Source of the DNA: JAUVPB01 sp965223695
Lineage (GTDB): Bacteria > Actinomycetota > Thermoleophilia > Gaiellales > Gaiellaceae
Direction of reading: 5' to 3'
Assembly: GCA_965223695.1 (NCBI GenBank)
Contig: CBDCXJ010000005.1
Span: forward strand, 58,883-122,882
Length of the DNA stretch: 64,000 bases
Shown here: one piece after another, positions 8,650 through 17,999 of the stretch
Position numbering within the stretch: position 1 is the stretch's first letter
Layout of the letters: every line of letters starts with the position of its first letter
The notes under the pieces: generated by a model
Seen by the model: only the letters and a program-made list of their open reading frames with translations
The model's database searches: none
Told to the model about the DNA's origin: nothing
Program-made: the position numbers and the translations under genes

Positions 8650-9832
8650 CAACCATCTAGTCGACGTCGCCATCGTCGGAGCCGGCCCGGCCGGCTCGGT
8701 CTGCGCGTACCGCCTGGCAGAGGCGGGCGCCAGCGTTCTCATGCTCGATCGGGCACGGTTCCCGCGGGACAAGCCCTGCGGCGGCGGTCTGACCGGTCGC
8801 GCACTGCGTGAGCTGCCGATCAACGTCGACGCGGTTGTCGAGGCACGCGTCGATGAGTTCGAGTTCCGGCTGAACTACGGGCCGACGTACCGCCGTACAT
8901 CGCGGGAGCCGCTCGTTGCGATGACGCAGCGATCGCTGCTCGACGCTCATCTCGTCGAGGCCGCCGTCGAGGCGGGAGCCGAGTTCCGTGACGGCATCAA
9001 GGTGGAGGCGATCGAACAGAAGCCCGACGGAAGCTTCGTCCTCGACGCGAGCGACGAGCGCATCCGCGCGCGGGTCGTCATTGGCGCTGACGGTGCGAAC
9101 GGCAAATCGCCAGAGCAACTTGGGCTGGCGGGCGAGCGCACGCTCGGCGTCGCGCTCGAGGGCAACGTCGGGTTCGCGAGCGTCGACGAGACGCGCTACC
9201 GCGATCGCGCCGTGCTCGAGCTAGCGACGTTGCCGGGCGGTTACGGATGGGTCTTCCCGAAGTCCGATCACGTCAACCTTGGCGTCGGCGGCTGGGCCTC
9301 GACGGGGCCGCACCTGCGCACCCACCTCGAGCGACTCTGTCACGAGCATGGCACCACGCTCGACGCGCTCGAGAGCGTACGTGGGCATCGCCTGCCGCTG
9401 CGACGGAAGGGCGCGCCGCTCGCCCGCGGCCACGCTGCGCTCGTGGGCGACGCAGCCGGACTGGTCGACCCTGTGTCGGGCGATGGCATGTTCGAGTGCT
9501 TCGTGAGCGCTCGCCTGTGCTGCGCCGCCGTTCTCGATCTGCTTGCTGGAAAGGCACACAGCCTCGTGCCGTATGCCGACGCGCTCGAGGCACGGCTCGG
9601 CCGCCTGAGCGCCGCCTCGTGGGCCGCCAAGCATGCGTTCGACCGTTTTCCGAGAACGGCGTTCATGCTTACGCGGCCGCGTTTCGTCTGGCCCATTGTC
9701 GAGCAGCTGATCCACGGCGAGATCGAGCATCCCGGCGCCTCGCGTGGACCCGGCCGGATCGCGCTCAAGGCGCTTCGCAGCTTGGCCGCACTCGCGCCAA
9801 TGCGTCGAGACAGAGCTGCGTCAGCCCTGTGA
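8633..9832 (+). CDS. Geranylgeranyl reductase family FAD-dependent oxidoreductase
   Basis: Flavoprotein of the GGR family, which reduces isoprenoid double bonds (polyprenyl lipids, menaquinone side chains). The Rossmann FAD motif GAGPAG is at 16-21, followed by the family hallmark PCGGGLTGRAL near residue 47 and the second FAD contact GDAAGLVDPVSGDGM near residue 275. Substrate is not predictable; menaquinone or polyprenyl chain saturation is the usual guess in actinobacteria. GTG 8633 is preferred; an ATG at 8570 would add only an Ala/Gly run read out of frame through the pnp tail. Overlaps pnp by 17 nt. Confidence 0.88.
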   Translation: MPPATSNHLVDVAIVGAGPAGSVCAYRLAEAGASVLMLDRARFPRDKPCGGGLTGRALRELPINVDAVVEARVDEFEFRLNYGPTYRRTSREPLVAMTQRSLLDAHLVEAAVEAGAEFRDGIKVEAIEQKPDGSFVLDASDERIRARVVIGADGANGKSPEQLGLAGERTLGVALEGNVGFASVDETRYRDRAVLELATLPGGYGWVFPKSDHVNLGVGGWASTGPHLRTHLERLCHEHGTTLDALESVRGHRLPLRRKGAPLARGHAALVGDAAGLVDPVSGDGMFECFVSARLCCAAVLDLLAGKAHSLVPYADALEARLGRLSAASWAAKHAFDRFPRTAFMLTRPRFVWPIVEQLIHGEIEHPGASRGPGRIALKALRSLAALAPMRRDRAASAL

Positions 9833-9843
9833 CACGTCACCGT

Positions 9844-11124
9844 ATGACGACGCTCAAGAGCGGCGTCCGGGTCGTTTCGGAGACGCTCGACGAGTCGATC
9901 CGCTCGGTCGCGCTGGGCGTCTGGATCGGCGCCGGCTCGCGTGACGAGCGACCCTCGCAGGCCGGACTGACGCACTTTCTCGAGCACCTCGTGTTCCGCG
10001 GCTCACGTCGCTACTCGGCGCAGGACGTGGCCGAGCTATTCGACGGAGTAGGGGGCGAGCTCAACGCCGCAACGACGCGCGAGTACACGGTGCTGTACGC
10101 GCGCGTCCTCGACGAGCATCTCGATCTCGCGCTCGACGTTATGACCGACCTCGTGCACGAGCCGAGCCTGGCCGAGCTCGAGGCCGAGCGCTCGGTGGTC
10201 ATGGAGGAGATCGCGGCCGCCGAGGATGCGCCGCACGAGCTCGTCCACGACCTCGTCTCGGAGGCCCTGTTCGACACACATCCGATCGGGCGACCCATCC
10301 TCGGCGACGCGGGCGTCATCGCGCGCGCGAGCCGCCGGAGCCTGCGCGATTTCCACCGCTCTCGCTACACGCCCGACAACATCGTTGTGGCCGCTGCGGG
10401 CCGGATCGACCATGACCGGCTCGTTCGCCGTGTTCGCCGTCTCACCGCCGAGCGGGCGCCCGACGCCAGGCCCAGGCGTGCGACGAGACGTCAGTACGTG
10501 CGACGCAGCCAGCCGCGTGCCCTGTTCAAACGGAAGCCGACCGAGCAGGTTCATCTCTGCGCCGCCGCAGTCGGTCTCAGCTCGAGTGATCCCCGCCGGT
10601 ACGCGGCCTCGGTTCTCGACACGTTGCTCGGCGGCTCAACGTCGTCGCGCCTCTTCCAGGAGATACGCGAGAGGCGCGGTCTCGCGTATGCGGTCTATTC
10701 GTTCGGCACCCACTACGAGGACGCGGGCGAGTTCGGCGTCTACGTTGGTACGCGCGAGGAGAACGTGGGTCAATGCTGCGAGGTGATCGCCGAGCAGTTC
10801 CACGACCTCGCGGCGGGTGGAGTCCGTGACGACGAGCTACGGCGGGCCAAGGACAACCTCAAGGGGAGAATCGTGCTAGCGCTCGAGTCGACCGGAAGCC
10901 GGATGAACCGGCTCGGCCGCTCGATCATCTCGGACACCGAGATCAAGAGCATCGACAGCCTGATCGAGGAGATCGAGGCTGTTGACGCAGCGATGATTGG
11001 CGAGCTCGCGGGGAAGCTGCTCCGAACCGACGAGCTCGCAGTCGCAACGATCGGGCCTCGATCTCGGCCCGTACGGGCAGGCCTGAAGCGCCTGAGCCGC
11101 GAGATCGAGCTCGAGGCCGCCTAG
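9844..11124 (+). CDS. M16 family zinc metallopeptidase (processing-peptidase-like)
   Basis: Insulinase/MPP-type protease. The inverted zinc motif HFLEH is at residues 44-48 with the third ligand Glu at about 121-122 (VVMEEI), so the active-site half is intact; the C-terminal half carries the R/Y-type substrate motif region (ERRGLAYAVYSF, about 278). A gene of this type commonly follows pnp in Gram-positive bacteria. ATG 9844 gives the canonical KSGVRVVSE start; a GTG at 9829 that overlaps the previous stop is an alternative. Role is probably peptide or signal-peptide turnover, by family only. Confidence 0.88.
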   Translation: MTTLKSGVRVVSETLDESIRSVALGVWIGAGSRDERPSQAGLTHFLEHLVFRGSRRYSAQDVAELFDGVGGELNAATTREYTVLYARVLDEHLDLALDVMTDLVHEPSLAELEAERSVVMEEIAAAEDAPHELVHDLVSEALFDTHPIGRPILGDAGVIARASRRSLRDFHRSRYTPDNIVVAAAGRIDHDRLVRRVRRLTAERAPDARPRRATRRQYVRRSQPRALFKRKPTEQVHLCAAAVGLSSSDPRRYAASVLDTLLGGSTSSRLFQEIRERRGLAYAVYSFGTHYEDAGEFGVYVGTREENVGQCCEVIAEQFHDLAAGGVRDDELRRAKDNLKGRIVLALESTGSRMNRLGRSIISDTEIKSIDSLIEEIEAVDAAMIGELAGKLLRTDELAVATIGPRSRPVRAGLKRLSREIELEAA

Positions 11125-11147
11125 ATGATTGATTCAACCATCTAGGC
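11119..11147 (+). terminator. Inverted repeat between the M16 gene and dapB
   Basis: Perfect 9-bp arms GCCTAGATG / CATCTAGGC with an 11-nt loop, starting at the stop codon of the M16 gene. The 3' arm contains the start of the dapB -10 box, so it could be a terminator-like structure or an operator. No T-tract. Confidence 0.4.
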
Positions 11148-11148
11148 T
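11143..11148 (+). promoter_or_regulatory. Leaderless -10 box TAGGCT for dapB
   Basis: TAGGCT ends 6 nt before the dapB ATG and there is no Shine-Dalgarno, matching the leaderless pattern of this window. Confidence 0.55.
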
Positions 11149-11154
11149 GATCAG

Positions 11155-11805
11155 ATGAACATCGTCGTCTTCGGTCGCGACGGCAAGGTTGGTACGAGCC
11201 TCATCCCAACGCTCGAGCAGGCTGGCCACAGCGTGCTCGGCGTCGAGATCGGGGAGGAGGTCGACGTCGCCGGCCACGACGCCGCCATCGACTTCACCAG
11301 CCCGAGCGCCGTCCACGCCAACATGCTCAAGGCTCTCGGCGCTGCTGTGCCGTGCCTGGTCGGCACGAGCGGACTCACCGACGACGCGATTGCCGAGCTC
11401 GACGAGGCGGCACGCGGCAACGGCGTGCCCTGCCTGATCGTGCCGAACTTCGCCATCGGCGCCGTGCTGATGATGCGCTTCGCCGAGGCTGCCGCACCCT
11501 ATTTCGACGGGGTCGAGGTGATCGAGCTACATCACGAGACGAAGGTCGATGCCCCCTCGGGCACGGCGAAGGCAACGGCCGAGCGGCTGGGCGGCGACGT
11601 CGCCGTGCACAGCGTGCGCCTGCCCGGTCTGATCGCCCATCAGGAGGTCATCCTGGGGACGAGCGGGCAGACCCTGACCATCCGCCACGACACGAGCTCG
11701 CGTGAGGCCTTTGCGCCCGGTGTCTTACTCGCGCTCGAGAACCTCAGCGAGCTGAAACCAGGGGTCAGCGTCGGCCTCGACGCGATCCTGGACGCGACGT
11801 CCTAG
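11155..11805 (+). CDS. dapB: 4-hydroxy-tetrahydrodipicolinate reductase
   Basis: Reduces the DapA product to tetrahydrodipicolinate in lysine and peptidoglycan (DAP) synthesis. The N-terminal nucleotide-binding G-x-x-G-x-(V)G region is FGRDGKVG. The catalytic ELHHETKVDAPSGTA motif has His126-His127 and Lys130, and the family PNFAIGAVL segment precedes it. At 216 residues it is shorter than the typical 240-270, with the loss in the loop between the Rossmann fold and the GTSG segment. dapA follows 33 nt later. Confidence 0.93.
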   Translation: MNIVVFGRDGKVGTSLIPTLEQAGHSVLGVEIGEEVDVAGHDAAIDFTSPSAVHANMLKALGAAVPCLVGTSGLTDDAIAELDEAARGNGVPCLIVPNFAIGAVLMMRFAEAAAPYFDGVEVIELHHETKVDAPSGTAKATAERLGGDVAVHSVRLPGLIAHQEVILGTSGQTLTIRHDTSSREAFAPGVLLALENLSELKPGVSVGLDAILDATS

Positions 11806-11826
11806 ACGACCCCGCCCGCTGCCGCC

Positions 11827-11832
11827 TAGAAT
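11827..11832 (+). promoter_or_regulatory. Leaderless -10 box TAGAAT for dapA
   Basis: TAGAAT ends 6 nt before the dapA ATG; a TAGACG hexamer lies 18 nt upstream of it as a possible -35. No Shine-Dalgarno is present. Confidence 0.6.
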
Positions 11833-11838
11833 CTGAAC

Positions 11839-12714
11839 ATGCTTGGTGAGGTGCTGACCGCGGCCGTCACGCCCTTCGGTGCGGACGGCGCGGTCAACTA
11901 CGAGGCTTTCGGCGAGCTGTGCTCCTACCTCGTTGCCCACGGCTCCGATGGAGTCGTCGTCGGCGGCACGACCGGGGAGTCTCCGAACCTGACGGACGAC
12001 GAGCGCCTACGACTGCTCGAGACGGCGGTCGCGGCGGTCGGACACTCGGCGACGGTGGTCGCCGGCACCGGCACCTACTCGACAGCGCACTCCGTTCACC
12101 TGACCCAAGAGGCGGATGCGCTTGGCGTCGACGGCTTCCTGGTTGTCACGCCCTACTACAACAAGCCGCCTCCGGCCGGCATCGTCGCACACTTCGCGGC
12201 GATCGCCGAGGCCACCGAGCGGCCGATCATCGTCTACAACATCCCCGCACGCGTCGTCATCAACATCGAATCCCCGACGATGACCGAGCTCGCTGCGATC
12301 CCGAACGTCCGGGCTGTGAAGCAAGCGAAGCCAGAGCTCGACGAGGCACGACACATCGTCGATCTCGGGCTCGACCTGTATGCGGGCGACGATAACCTCG
12401 TCCTTCCGTTCCTCGAGGTCGGCGGCGTGGGCGGTGTCTGCGTCTTCACACACCTCGTTGGCGAGCGTGTGAAGGAGATGATCACGGCGTTCGGCGTGGG
12501 CGACAGCGCGCGAGCGCAGGAGATCGACGACTCGCTCCGCCCGCTCGTCGACGCGCTCGCGGTGACCACGAATCCGATCCCCGTCAAGACCGCGCTCGAG
12601 CTGCTGGGCCACGAGGTCGGCCCCCTTCGCCTCCCGCTCGTTCCGGCGAGCGATGCAGAGCGCGCGCGCATTCGCGAGGCGCTAGCGAGCGTCTCGCTCG
12701 CACCCGCCACCTAG
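11839..12714 (+). CDS. dapA: 4-hydroxy-tetrahydrodipicolinate synthase
   Basis: Condenses pyruvate with aspartate semialdehyde, the committed step toward lysine/DAP. The GGTTGES motif (about 43-49), catalytic Tyr133 (VYNIPAR) and Schiff-base Lys161 (RAVKQAK) are present. Length 291 matches the family. With dapB it forms a short DAP block; dapF, dapD, dapC and dapE are 14-18 kb downstream, giving a complete succinylase route in the window apart from asd/lysC. Confidence 0.95.
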   Translation: MLGEVLTAAVTPFGADGAVNYEAFGELCSYLVAHGSDGVVVGGTTGESPNLTDDERLRLLETAVAAVGHSATVVAGTGTYSTAHSVHLTQEADALGVDGFLVVTPYYNKPPPAGIVAHFAAIAEATERPIIVYNIPARVVINIESPTMTELAAIPNVRAVKQAKPELDEARHIVDLGLDLYAGDDNLVLPFLEVGGVGGVCVFTHLVGERVKEMITAFGVGDSARAQEIDDSLRPLVDALAVTTNPIPVKTALELLGHEVGPLRLPLVPASDAERARIREALASVSLAPAT

Positions 12715-12791
12715 GCCCGACCGACCGCAGCCGCCCCGACGTACGGCTCGTCCCTGACGGCTACGGTGACCGTGGCCTCGGAAGCCGGAAG

Positions 12792-12797
12792 TAGACT
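12792..12797 (+). promoter_or_regulatory. Leaderless -10 box TAGACT for rnj
   Basis: TAGACT ends 8 nt before the GTG start of rnj in the 91-bp gap after dapA. No Shine-Dalgarno. Confidence 0.55.
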
Positions 12798-12805
12798 CTT
12801 TCTCC

Positions 12806-14464
12806 GTGCCGAGCGCAAGCACGCGAATCGTGCCGCTGGGCGGTCTCGGCGAGGTCGGGAAGAACATGACCGTAATCGAGGCCGACGGCGGCCTCGTGGT
12901 GATCGACTCCGGGCTCGCCTTCCCACGGGACGAGCACCTCGGCGTCGATCTCGTACTGCCTGACTTCTCCTACCTCCGCGACCGCCGCGGCGAGGTGAGA
13001 GCGGTCATTCTCACGCACGGCCACGAAGACCACGTCGGCGGCTTGCCATACGTGATGCGCGATATACGGGTTCCTCAGATTGTCGGCACGAAGTTCACGC
13101 TCGGTCTTGTTCACTCGAAGCTCGATGAGCACGGCCTGCTGCACGAGACCGAGTTGCGCGAGCTCGCGCCGGGCGACGCACCGCTTCAAATCGGCCCATT
13201 CATGGTCGAGTTCGTGCGCGTCGCCCACTCGATCCCAGATGCCGTGGCCGTGCGGCTCGACACCCCCGGCGGCACGATCGTGCACACCGGCGACTACAAG
13301 ATCGACCACACGCCCGTCGACGGCTTTCGCACCGACGTCGAGCGACTTGCTGAGCTAGGGGAGGAGGGGGTCGACCTGCTGCTCGGCGACTCGACGAACG
13401 CCGAGCGGCCCGGCTTCACGCCGTCAGAGCGAGTTGTCTCTGAGGCCTTCCGCCAGATCATCCCGAGCCAGCCAGGGCGCGTGCTCCTTGCATCGTTCGC
13501 CTCGAACGTCCATCGGGTCAAGCAAGCCATCGACGTCGCGATCGACACCGGTCGTGATGTCTGCATCGTTGGCCGATCGATGCGCAAGAACGTGAACATC
13601 GCACGGAACCTCGGCTACGTCTCCATCCCCGAGGATCGACTGGTCAAGCCACATCACCTCAGCGAGCTCGATGCGCGCGACACGATGATCCTCTGCACGG
13701 GCAGCCAGGGCGAACCGCTCTCGGCACTCACCAGGATCGCCTACGACAACCACCCGCACATCACGGTCGAGCGCGGCGACACCGTGATCATCTCCGCCAA
13801 GCCCGTGCCGGGCAACGAGCTGCGCGTGCACGACACGATCAACGGCCTGACACGAGCCGGCGCAACGGTGCTCCACCAGGAGACGACGGCCGTGCACGTC
13901 TCCGGGCACGGAAACGCCGAAGAGCTTCGGATGATGCTGAGCCTCCTCGCGCCCCGCTGCGTCATGCCGATGCACGGCGAGCACCGGATGCTGGCGGCCC
14001 ACGCTCGCCTTGCGAGCGAAACGGGTGTCGAGCCCGACAACATCGTCGTCGCCGAGAACGGCACCGTCGTCGAGCTCAGTGCCGACGGGCTCTCGGTCGT
14101 GGGCCGCGCCGAAGCCGGTGTGACCTTCGTCGACGGGCTCGGCGTCGGCGACGTGCGCGACGTCGCGCTTCGCGATCGGCGCCACCTCTCAGAGCACGGC
14201 GTTCTGATCGTCGTCGCAACGGTCATTCTCGACGAGGCACGGGAACTCGGCGCGCCCGAGGTGATCACCCGTGGTCTCTCGGAGCTCGAGCCGCTCGTCG
14301 ACGAGGCGCGCGAGCAAGCACACGAGACGCTGACCAGGTGCCTCGACGACGGCGTCACCGAGCTCAAGCTGCTGCAGGAGCACCTCCATGACGAGGTCGG
14401 CAAGTTCATCTCGGACAGAATTGGCCGGCGACCGATGATCCTGCCCGTCGTGCTCGAGGTCTAG
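12806..14464 (+). CDS. rnj: Ribonuclease J
   Basis: Metallo-beta-lactamase/beta-CASP ribonuclease with 5'-3' exo- and endonuclease activity in rRNA maturation and mRNA decay. The zinc motif HGHEDH has His71, His73, Asp75 and His76; beta-CASP elements follow (FASNVHRVKQAIDVA near 225, SGHGNAEE near 368). Length 552 is normal. The gene lies downstream of dapA as in Mycobacterium and Streptomyces. The 183-residue gene behind it starts directly after the stop. Confidence 0.95.
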   Translation: MPSASTRIVPLGGLGEVGKNMTVIEADGGLVVIDSGLAFPRDEHLGVDLVLPDFSYLRDRRGEVRAVILTHGHEDHVGGLPYVMRDIRVPQIVGTKFTLGLVHSKLDEHGLLHETELRELAPGDAPLQIGPFMVEFVRVAHSIPDAVAVRLDTPGGTIVHTGDYKIDHTPVDGFRTDVERLAELGEEGVDLLLGDSTNAERPGFTPSERVVSEAFRQIIPSQPGRVLLASFASNVHRVKQAIDVAIDTGRDVCIVGRSMRKNVNIARNLGYVSIPEDRLVKPHHLSELDARDTMILCTGSQGEPLSALTRIAYDNHPHITVERGDTVIISAKPVPGNELRVHDTINGLTRAGATVLHQETTAVHVSGHGNAEELRMMLSLLAPRCVMPMHGEHRMLAAHARLASETGVEPDNIVVAENGTVVELSADGLSVVGRAEAGVTFVDGLGVGDVRDVALRDRRHLSEHGVLIVVATVILDEARELGAPEVITRGLSELEPLVDEAREQAHETLTRCLDDGVTELKLLQEHLHDEVGKFISDRIGRRPMILPVVLEV

Positions 14465-15016
14465 ATGGAGGACCCCGTAGCCGAGAGCAGCCCATGGATG
14501 GAGGTGCTCACGAGCGCCGTGGCAGGCGGAACGGCCCAGCGCCTCGGGGACTCGCTCGCCTCCTGCGAGGACACTGCACTCGAGTTCTGCCGCCTTCTCG
14601 ACGCCTGGCGACGCGGTGAGGCGTCACCGAGCACAGCCGCGGCGCGCCGGGATGCGCTGCGCGAGCGCGCGGCCGCCGCCGAGGGCGCGCTCGTTGCCCT
14701 CGACGAGCCGCTTGGCCGCTATCTGCTCGAGCTGCAAACCGGTGCTGCCGAGGGCCGATCGTGGTACGGGCAGCCGGGCCCGGCCGAGGTCGTCGACTGG
14801 GAGCCCGTTCTCGACCGGGCCGGCCTCGATGCCGACCCGCACCGCGTCATGCAGGCCTACCTCGAGCTCGCGGTGCTCGTCCGTGCGCTGCAGGGCCTTG
14901 CGACGTCTGTCGAGCTCAGCTCCAAGCCAACCCGCGCCGACCTCTGGGCCGGGTTGTTCGACCTGCGCGAGAACCTCTGGACCGCGGTCGAGGACTTGCA
15001 CTCGCTCGCCGCCTGA
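14465..15016 (+). CDS. Uncharacterised helical protein coupled to rnj
   Basis: I do not recognise a family. The 183-residue product is predicted soluble and mostly helical, with Ala/Leu/Glu/Arg-rich segments (about 35-90), a conserved-looking WYGQPGPAEVVDWEPVL stretch near 98-115 and no signal peptide or membrane segment. The ATG follows the rnj stop with no spacing (TAG-ATG) and ftsK begins 60 nt later, so it is probably co-transcribed with rnj. Codon use is strongly GC3-biased like its neighbours, supporting a real gene. Confidence 0.75.
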   Translation: MEDPVAESSPWMEVLTSAVAGGTAQRLGDSLASCEDTALEFCRLLDAWRRGEASPSTAAARRDALRERAAAAEGALVALDEPLGRYLLELQTGAAEGRSWYGQPGPAEVVDWEPVLDRAGLDADPHRVMQAYLELAVLVRALQGLATSVELSSKPTRADLWAGLFDLRENLWTAVEDLHSLAA

Positions 15017-15076
15017 GCTAGACGCGACAGCCAGGCGCCGAGCAGGAGGGCCGCGCCGGCTGCCGAACCTGCCGGT

Positions 15077-17521
15077 ATGGCGCAACCGAAGCGTCGCACG
15101 TCGTCGCGCCCGCCCAATGGGTCGACGGCAAAGCGAGCCGCACCCGAGCGGAACGAGCAAGGCGCCGAGCTACTCGGACTCGCGCTCCTTGCCCTCGGCA
15201 TCTTCTTCGCCGTCGTCGTCTGGTTCGGTTGGGACGGTGGCATCGTCGGAGGAAAGCTTGCCGACGTCTTCGAGATCCTCGTCGGGCGCACCGCCCTCCT
15301 GATTCCGGCGCTCCTCTCTACCATCGGGATCCTGCTGATGGCGCGCAGTGACGTCGTCGACCTACGCCCCTTCCGCCTCGGCATCGGCATCCTCGCGGTC
15401 TCGCTCACCACGATCTTCGCGGCCGGGGTCTTCGGCCTGGGGCCGAGCAGCCCGGCGCCCAAGACGCTCGACCCGTCTGTTGTCGATCAGTACGGCGGCC
15501 TCGTCGGCGGGGCGATCGCGTACGCGTCGCGCACGCTGATCGGTGACACCGGCACGGCAATCCTCTGCGTCCTGGGCGTGATGACTGGCGGTCTGCTCGT
15601 CACGGGAGCTTCGATCGGGGCGTACATGCGGCGATCAGCGCGCATGAGCGCGAAGGCCGCGCGTCACGGCGCACGTGCCGCGCGCCGCGGTGCCGGAACG
15701 CTCGTGCGGCCGCAGAGTGTCCATCGAGCGCCAGGACACGCCACCGCAGGATCGGACCCGGGACGAGACGCGGTCGACTTCGCCGCCGACCTCGACACCG
15801 GCCACGGAGTCGAGCCGTCGCTTGCACACAGCGACGCCGATCCTCCGGACACCGCGCCGCCAGGGGCCGATGAGCCGTCGCTCCCGGCGAGTTCCGCGGA
15901 GCGCGCTGTCCCGATCAGCGGGGATGACCCCTCGGAGCGTGGACTGCCTGCGATGGTCGCCGAGCAGAGCTCCGAGTTGGATTCGCTTGGAGAACGCCCG
16001 ACCGAGGGCTTCTCGTTCCCAGAGCCCAACGACGCTTACACGCTGCCGAGCAAGGATCTGCTCGACCGCTCCGAGAACGGCGGCACCAAGACCTCGTCGG
16101 AACAGGACGGGCTCGCGAGCACGCTCGTCGAGACACTCGCGAGCTTCGGCGTCGAAGCAACCGTGATCGGAGAGGTCTCGGGCCCCAGGGTCACGCGCTA
16201 CGAGCTCCAGCTCGCCCCGGGAACGAAGATCTCTCGCTTTACCGGCCTCCGTGACAATCTGGCGTACGCGCTCGCGACCACCGACATTCGGATTCTCGCT
16301 CCGATACCGGGCAAGCAGGCTGTTGGGGTCGAGGTGCCCAACCACTCGAGCAACATCGTGCGACTCGGCGATGTCGCCGTCGATCTCCCCGGCAATGCGA
16401 GCCCGCTCTCGGTCTGGCTGGGCAAGGACATCTCGGGCAAACCGGTCTGGGACGACCTTGCGCGTATGCCGCACCTGTTGATCGCGGGCACCACGGGGTC
16501 GGGGAAGTCGGGCTGTATCAACGCGATGATCTGCTCGCTGCTCCTGCGGGCGACACCCGACCAACTGCGCATGATCCTGATCGACCCGAAGCGCGTCGAG
16601 CTTGGGCCCTACGAGTCGATTCCACATCTCCTGACCTCGGTCGTCTCGAACCCGAAACGGGCCGCGGCAGCGCTCGTGAACGTCGTCGAGGAGATGGAGC
16701 ACCGATACGAGCGCATGAGCGTCGCCAAGGTGCGCAACCTGGTCGAGTTCAACCGGGTGCTCGAGAAGCGTGGCGAGGAGCCGCTTCCGTACCTGCTTGT
16801 CGTGATCGACGAGCTCGCCGACCTGATGATGATCTCGCCGCAGAGTGTTGAAGACGCGATCATCCGGCTCGCGCAGAAGTCGCGGGCTGTCGGTATCCAT
16901 CTCGTCCTCGCGACGCAGCGTCCTTCCGTCGACGTGATCACGGGAATGATCAAGGCGAACGTTCCGTCGCGGATCGCGTTTGCGGTGTCGAGCCAGACCG
17001 ACAGTCGCGTGATCCTCGATGGCGCCGGGGCCGAGAGCTTGCTTGGGCAGGGCGACATGCTCTTCAAGCCGCTCGGAACCTCGCGTCTGAAGCGCATTCA
17101 GGGCGCCTATGTGACCGAGGAGGAGATCGCGCTCGTCGTCAAGCACTGCCGCGGCCAGCGCGATCAGGAGCTCAACGACACCCTTCTCGACGCGCCCGAG
17201 CCGGCCGAGCCGGACACGGTCGGCGACGCGCTCGACCCCGACGACGACCCGCTGCTCGACAAGGCGATCGACATCATCGTGCAGACGCAGAGCGCGTCGG
17301 TCTCGATGATCCAGCGCCGTCTGCGCGTGGGCTACACGCGGGCGGGCCGTCTGGTCGACATGCTCGAACGACGCGGGTTCATCTCCGGCTACGAAGGGTC
17401 GAAGCCGCGGCGGGTTCTGGTGACCGCCGCCCAGCTTGCCGAACGGGAGCTGCTCGACGTTGAGCCGGTCGACGAGCACTCGCGCGATGGCGAGCGCGAC
17501 ACCGTCGGCGCCGCGAGGTGA
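15077..17521 (+). CDS. ftsK: DNA translocase FtsK/SpoIIIE
   Basis: Septum-associated hexameric ATPase that pumps chromosome ends during division. Four N-terminal membrane helices (about 30-55, 66-90, 96-117, 142-180) are followed by an acidic/Pro linker to about residue 340. The motor has Walker A GTTGSGKS at 471-478 and Walker B DE at 578-579. The C-terminal gamma winged-helix domain (about 725-780, SVSMIQRRLRVGYTRAGRLV) reads KOPS-like sites. 814 residues is typical. Confidence 0.96.
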   Translation: MAQPKRRTSSRPPNGSTAKRAAPERNEQGAELLGLALLALGIFFAVVVWFGWDGGIVGGKLADVFEILVGRTALLIPALLSTIGILLMARSDVVDLRPFRLGIGILAVSLTTIFAAGVFGLGPSSPAPKTLDPSVVDQYGGLVGGAIAYASRTLIGDTGTAILCVLGVMTGGLLVTGASIGAYMRRSARMSAKAARHGARAARRGAGTLVRPQSVHRAPGHATAGSDPGRDAVDFAADLDTGHGVEPSLAHSDADPPDTAPPGADEPSLPASSAERAVPISGDDPSERGLPAMVAEQSSELDSLGERPTEGFSFPEPNDAYTLPSKDLLDRSENGGTKTSSEQDGLASTLVETLASFGVEATVIGEVSGPRVTRYELQLAPGTKISRFTGLRDNLAYALATTDIRILAPIPGKQAVGVEVPNHSSNIVRLGDVAVDLPGNASPLSVWLGKDISGKPVWDDLARMPHLLIAGTTGSGKSGCINAMICSLLLRATPDQLRMILIDPKRVELGPYESIPHLLTSVVSNPKRAAAALVNVVEEMEHRYERMSVAKVRNLVEFNRVLEKRGEEPLPYLLVVIDELADLMMISPQSVEDAIIRLAQKSRAVGIHLVLATQRPSVDVITGMIKANVPSRIAFAVSSQTDSRVILDGAGAESLLGQGDMLFKPLGTSRLKRIQGAYVTEEEIALVVKHCRGQRDQELNDTLLDAPEPAEPDTVGDALDPDDDPLLDKAIDIIVQTQSASVSMIQRRLRVGYTRAGRLVDMLERRGFISGYEGSKPRRVLVTAAQLAERELLDVEPVDEHSRDGERDTVGAAR

Positions 17522-17593
17522 GGCTCTGCCTGGCCCGCTGAGCGTCGGCAGGGCAGCGACCGGGGCGGGTGATCTCGCCGGTCCGGGCGTCGC

Positions 17594-17599
17594 TAGAGT
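17594..17599 (+). promoter_or_regulatory. Leaderless -10 box TAGAGT
   Basis: TAGAGT ends 7 nt before the GTG at 17607, which helps choose that start over the in-frame GTG at 17598. Confidence 0.5.
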
Positions 17600-17606
17600 G
17601 ACGCGA

Positions 17607-17927
17607 GTGCGGAACGCAAAGGCGGTTCTCGGGGTTCTCTTCGGGCTGCTCGCACTGGCGATACTCATCGCCGGAGGCCTGCGGACGAACTCCGAGACCA
17701 CGGTCGACCGGATCGTCGTCGCCTCGATTCCGGTCGGATTCGTTGCCGGATGGATCGCCGTCTCCTTCGCGCGCCGCGGACGGTTCGAGTTTCAGCGGAC
17801 ACTCGGCCGCACCGGCGGACGGCGAATCGCCGGGCTCGCTCGCGCACTCGGCATCCTCGCGATACTCCTTTCGTTGACTGGAGCGCTGGCGATCGCGGTC
17901 TTCGGCGTCCTGAAGCTCGTCGCATAG
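17607..17927 (+). CDS. Small membrane protein, three predicted TM segments
   Basis: About 106 residues with hydrophobic segments near the N-terminus (AVLGVLFGLLALAILIAGGL), centre (IVVASIPVGFVAGWIAV) and C-terminus (LGILAILLSLTGALAIAVFGVLKL), separated by a basic loop (FARRGRFEFQRTLGRTGGRR) that should be cytoplasmic. No family is recognised. It lies between ftsK and a rodZ-like gene, both envelope/division genes, which suggests but does not prove an envelope role. The start is set by the upstream TAGAGT box. Confidence 0.7.
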   Translation: MRNAKAVLGVLFGLLALAILIAGGLRTNSETTVDRIVVASIPVGFVAGWIAVSFARRGRFEFQRTLGRTGGRRIAGLARALGILAILLSLTGALAIAVFGVLKLVA

Positions 17928-17983
17928 CTCCGCGCACCGCGCTGGCGGCTCACGTGGGGGTCGATTCCGGAGGCGGTGCGCGA

Positions 17984-17989
17984 TACAAT
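17984..17989 (+). promoter_or_regulatory. Leaderless -10 box TACAAT for the rodZ-like gene
   Basis: TACAAT ends 10 nt before the TTG at 18000, and would lie within the coding frame if the GTG at 17976 were used. A GGAGG 2 nt before 17976 is too close to serve that start. Confidence 0.5.
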
Positions 17990-17999
17990 CGCTCCTCGC

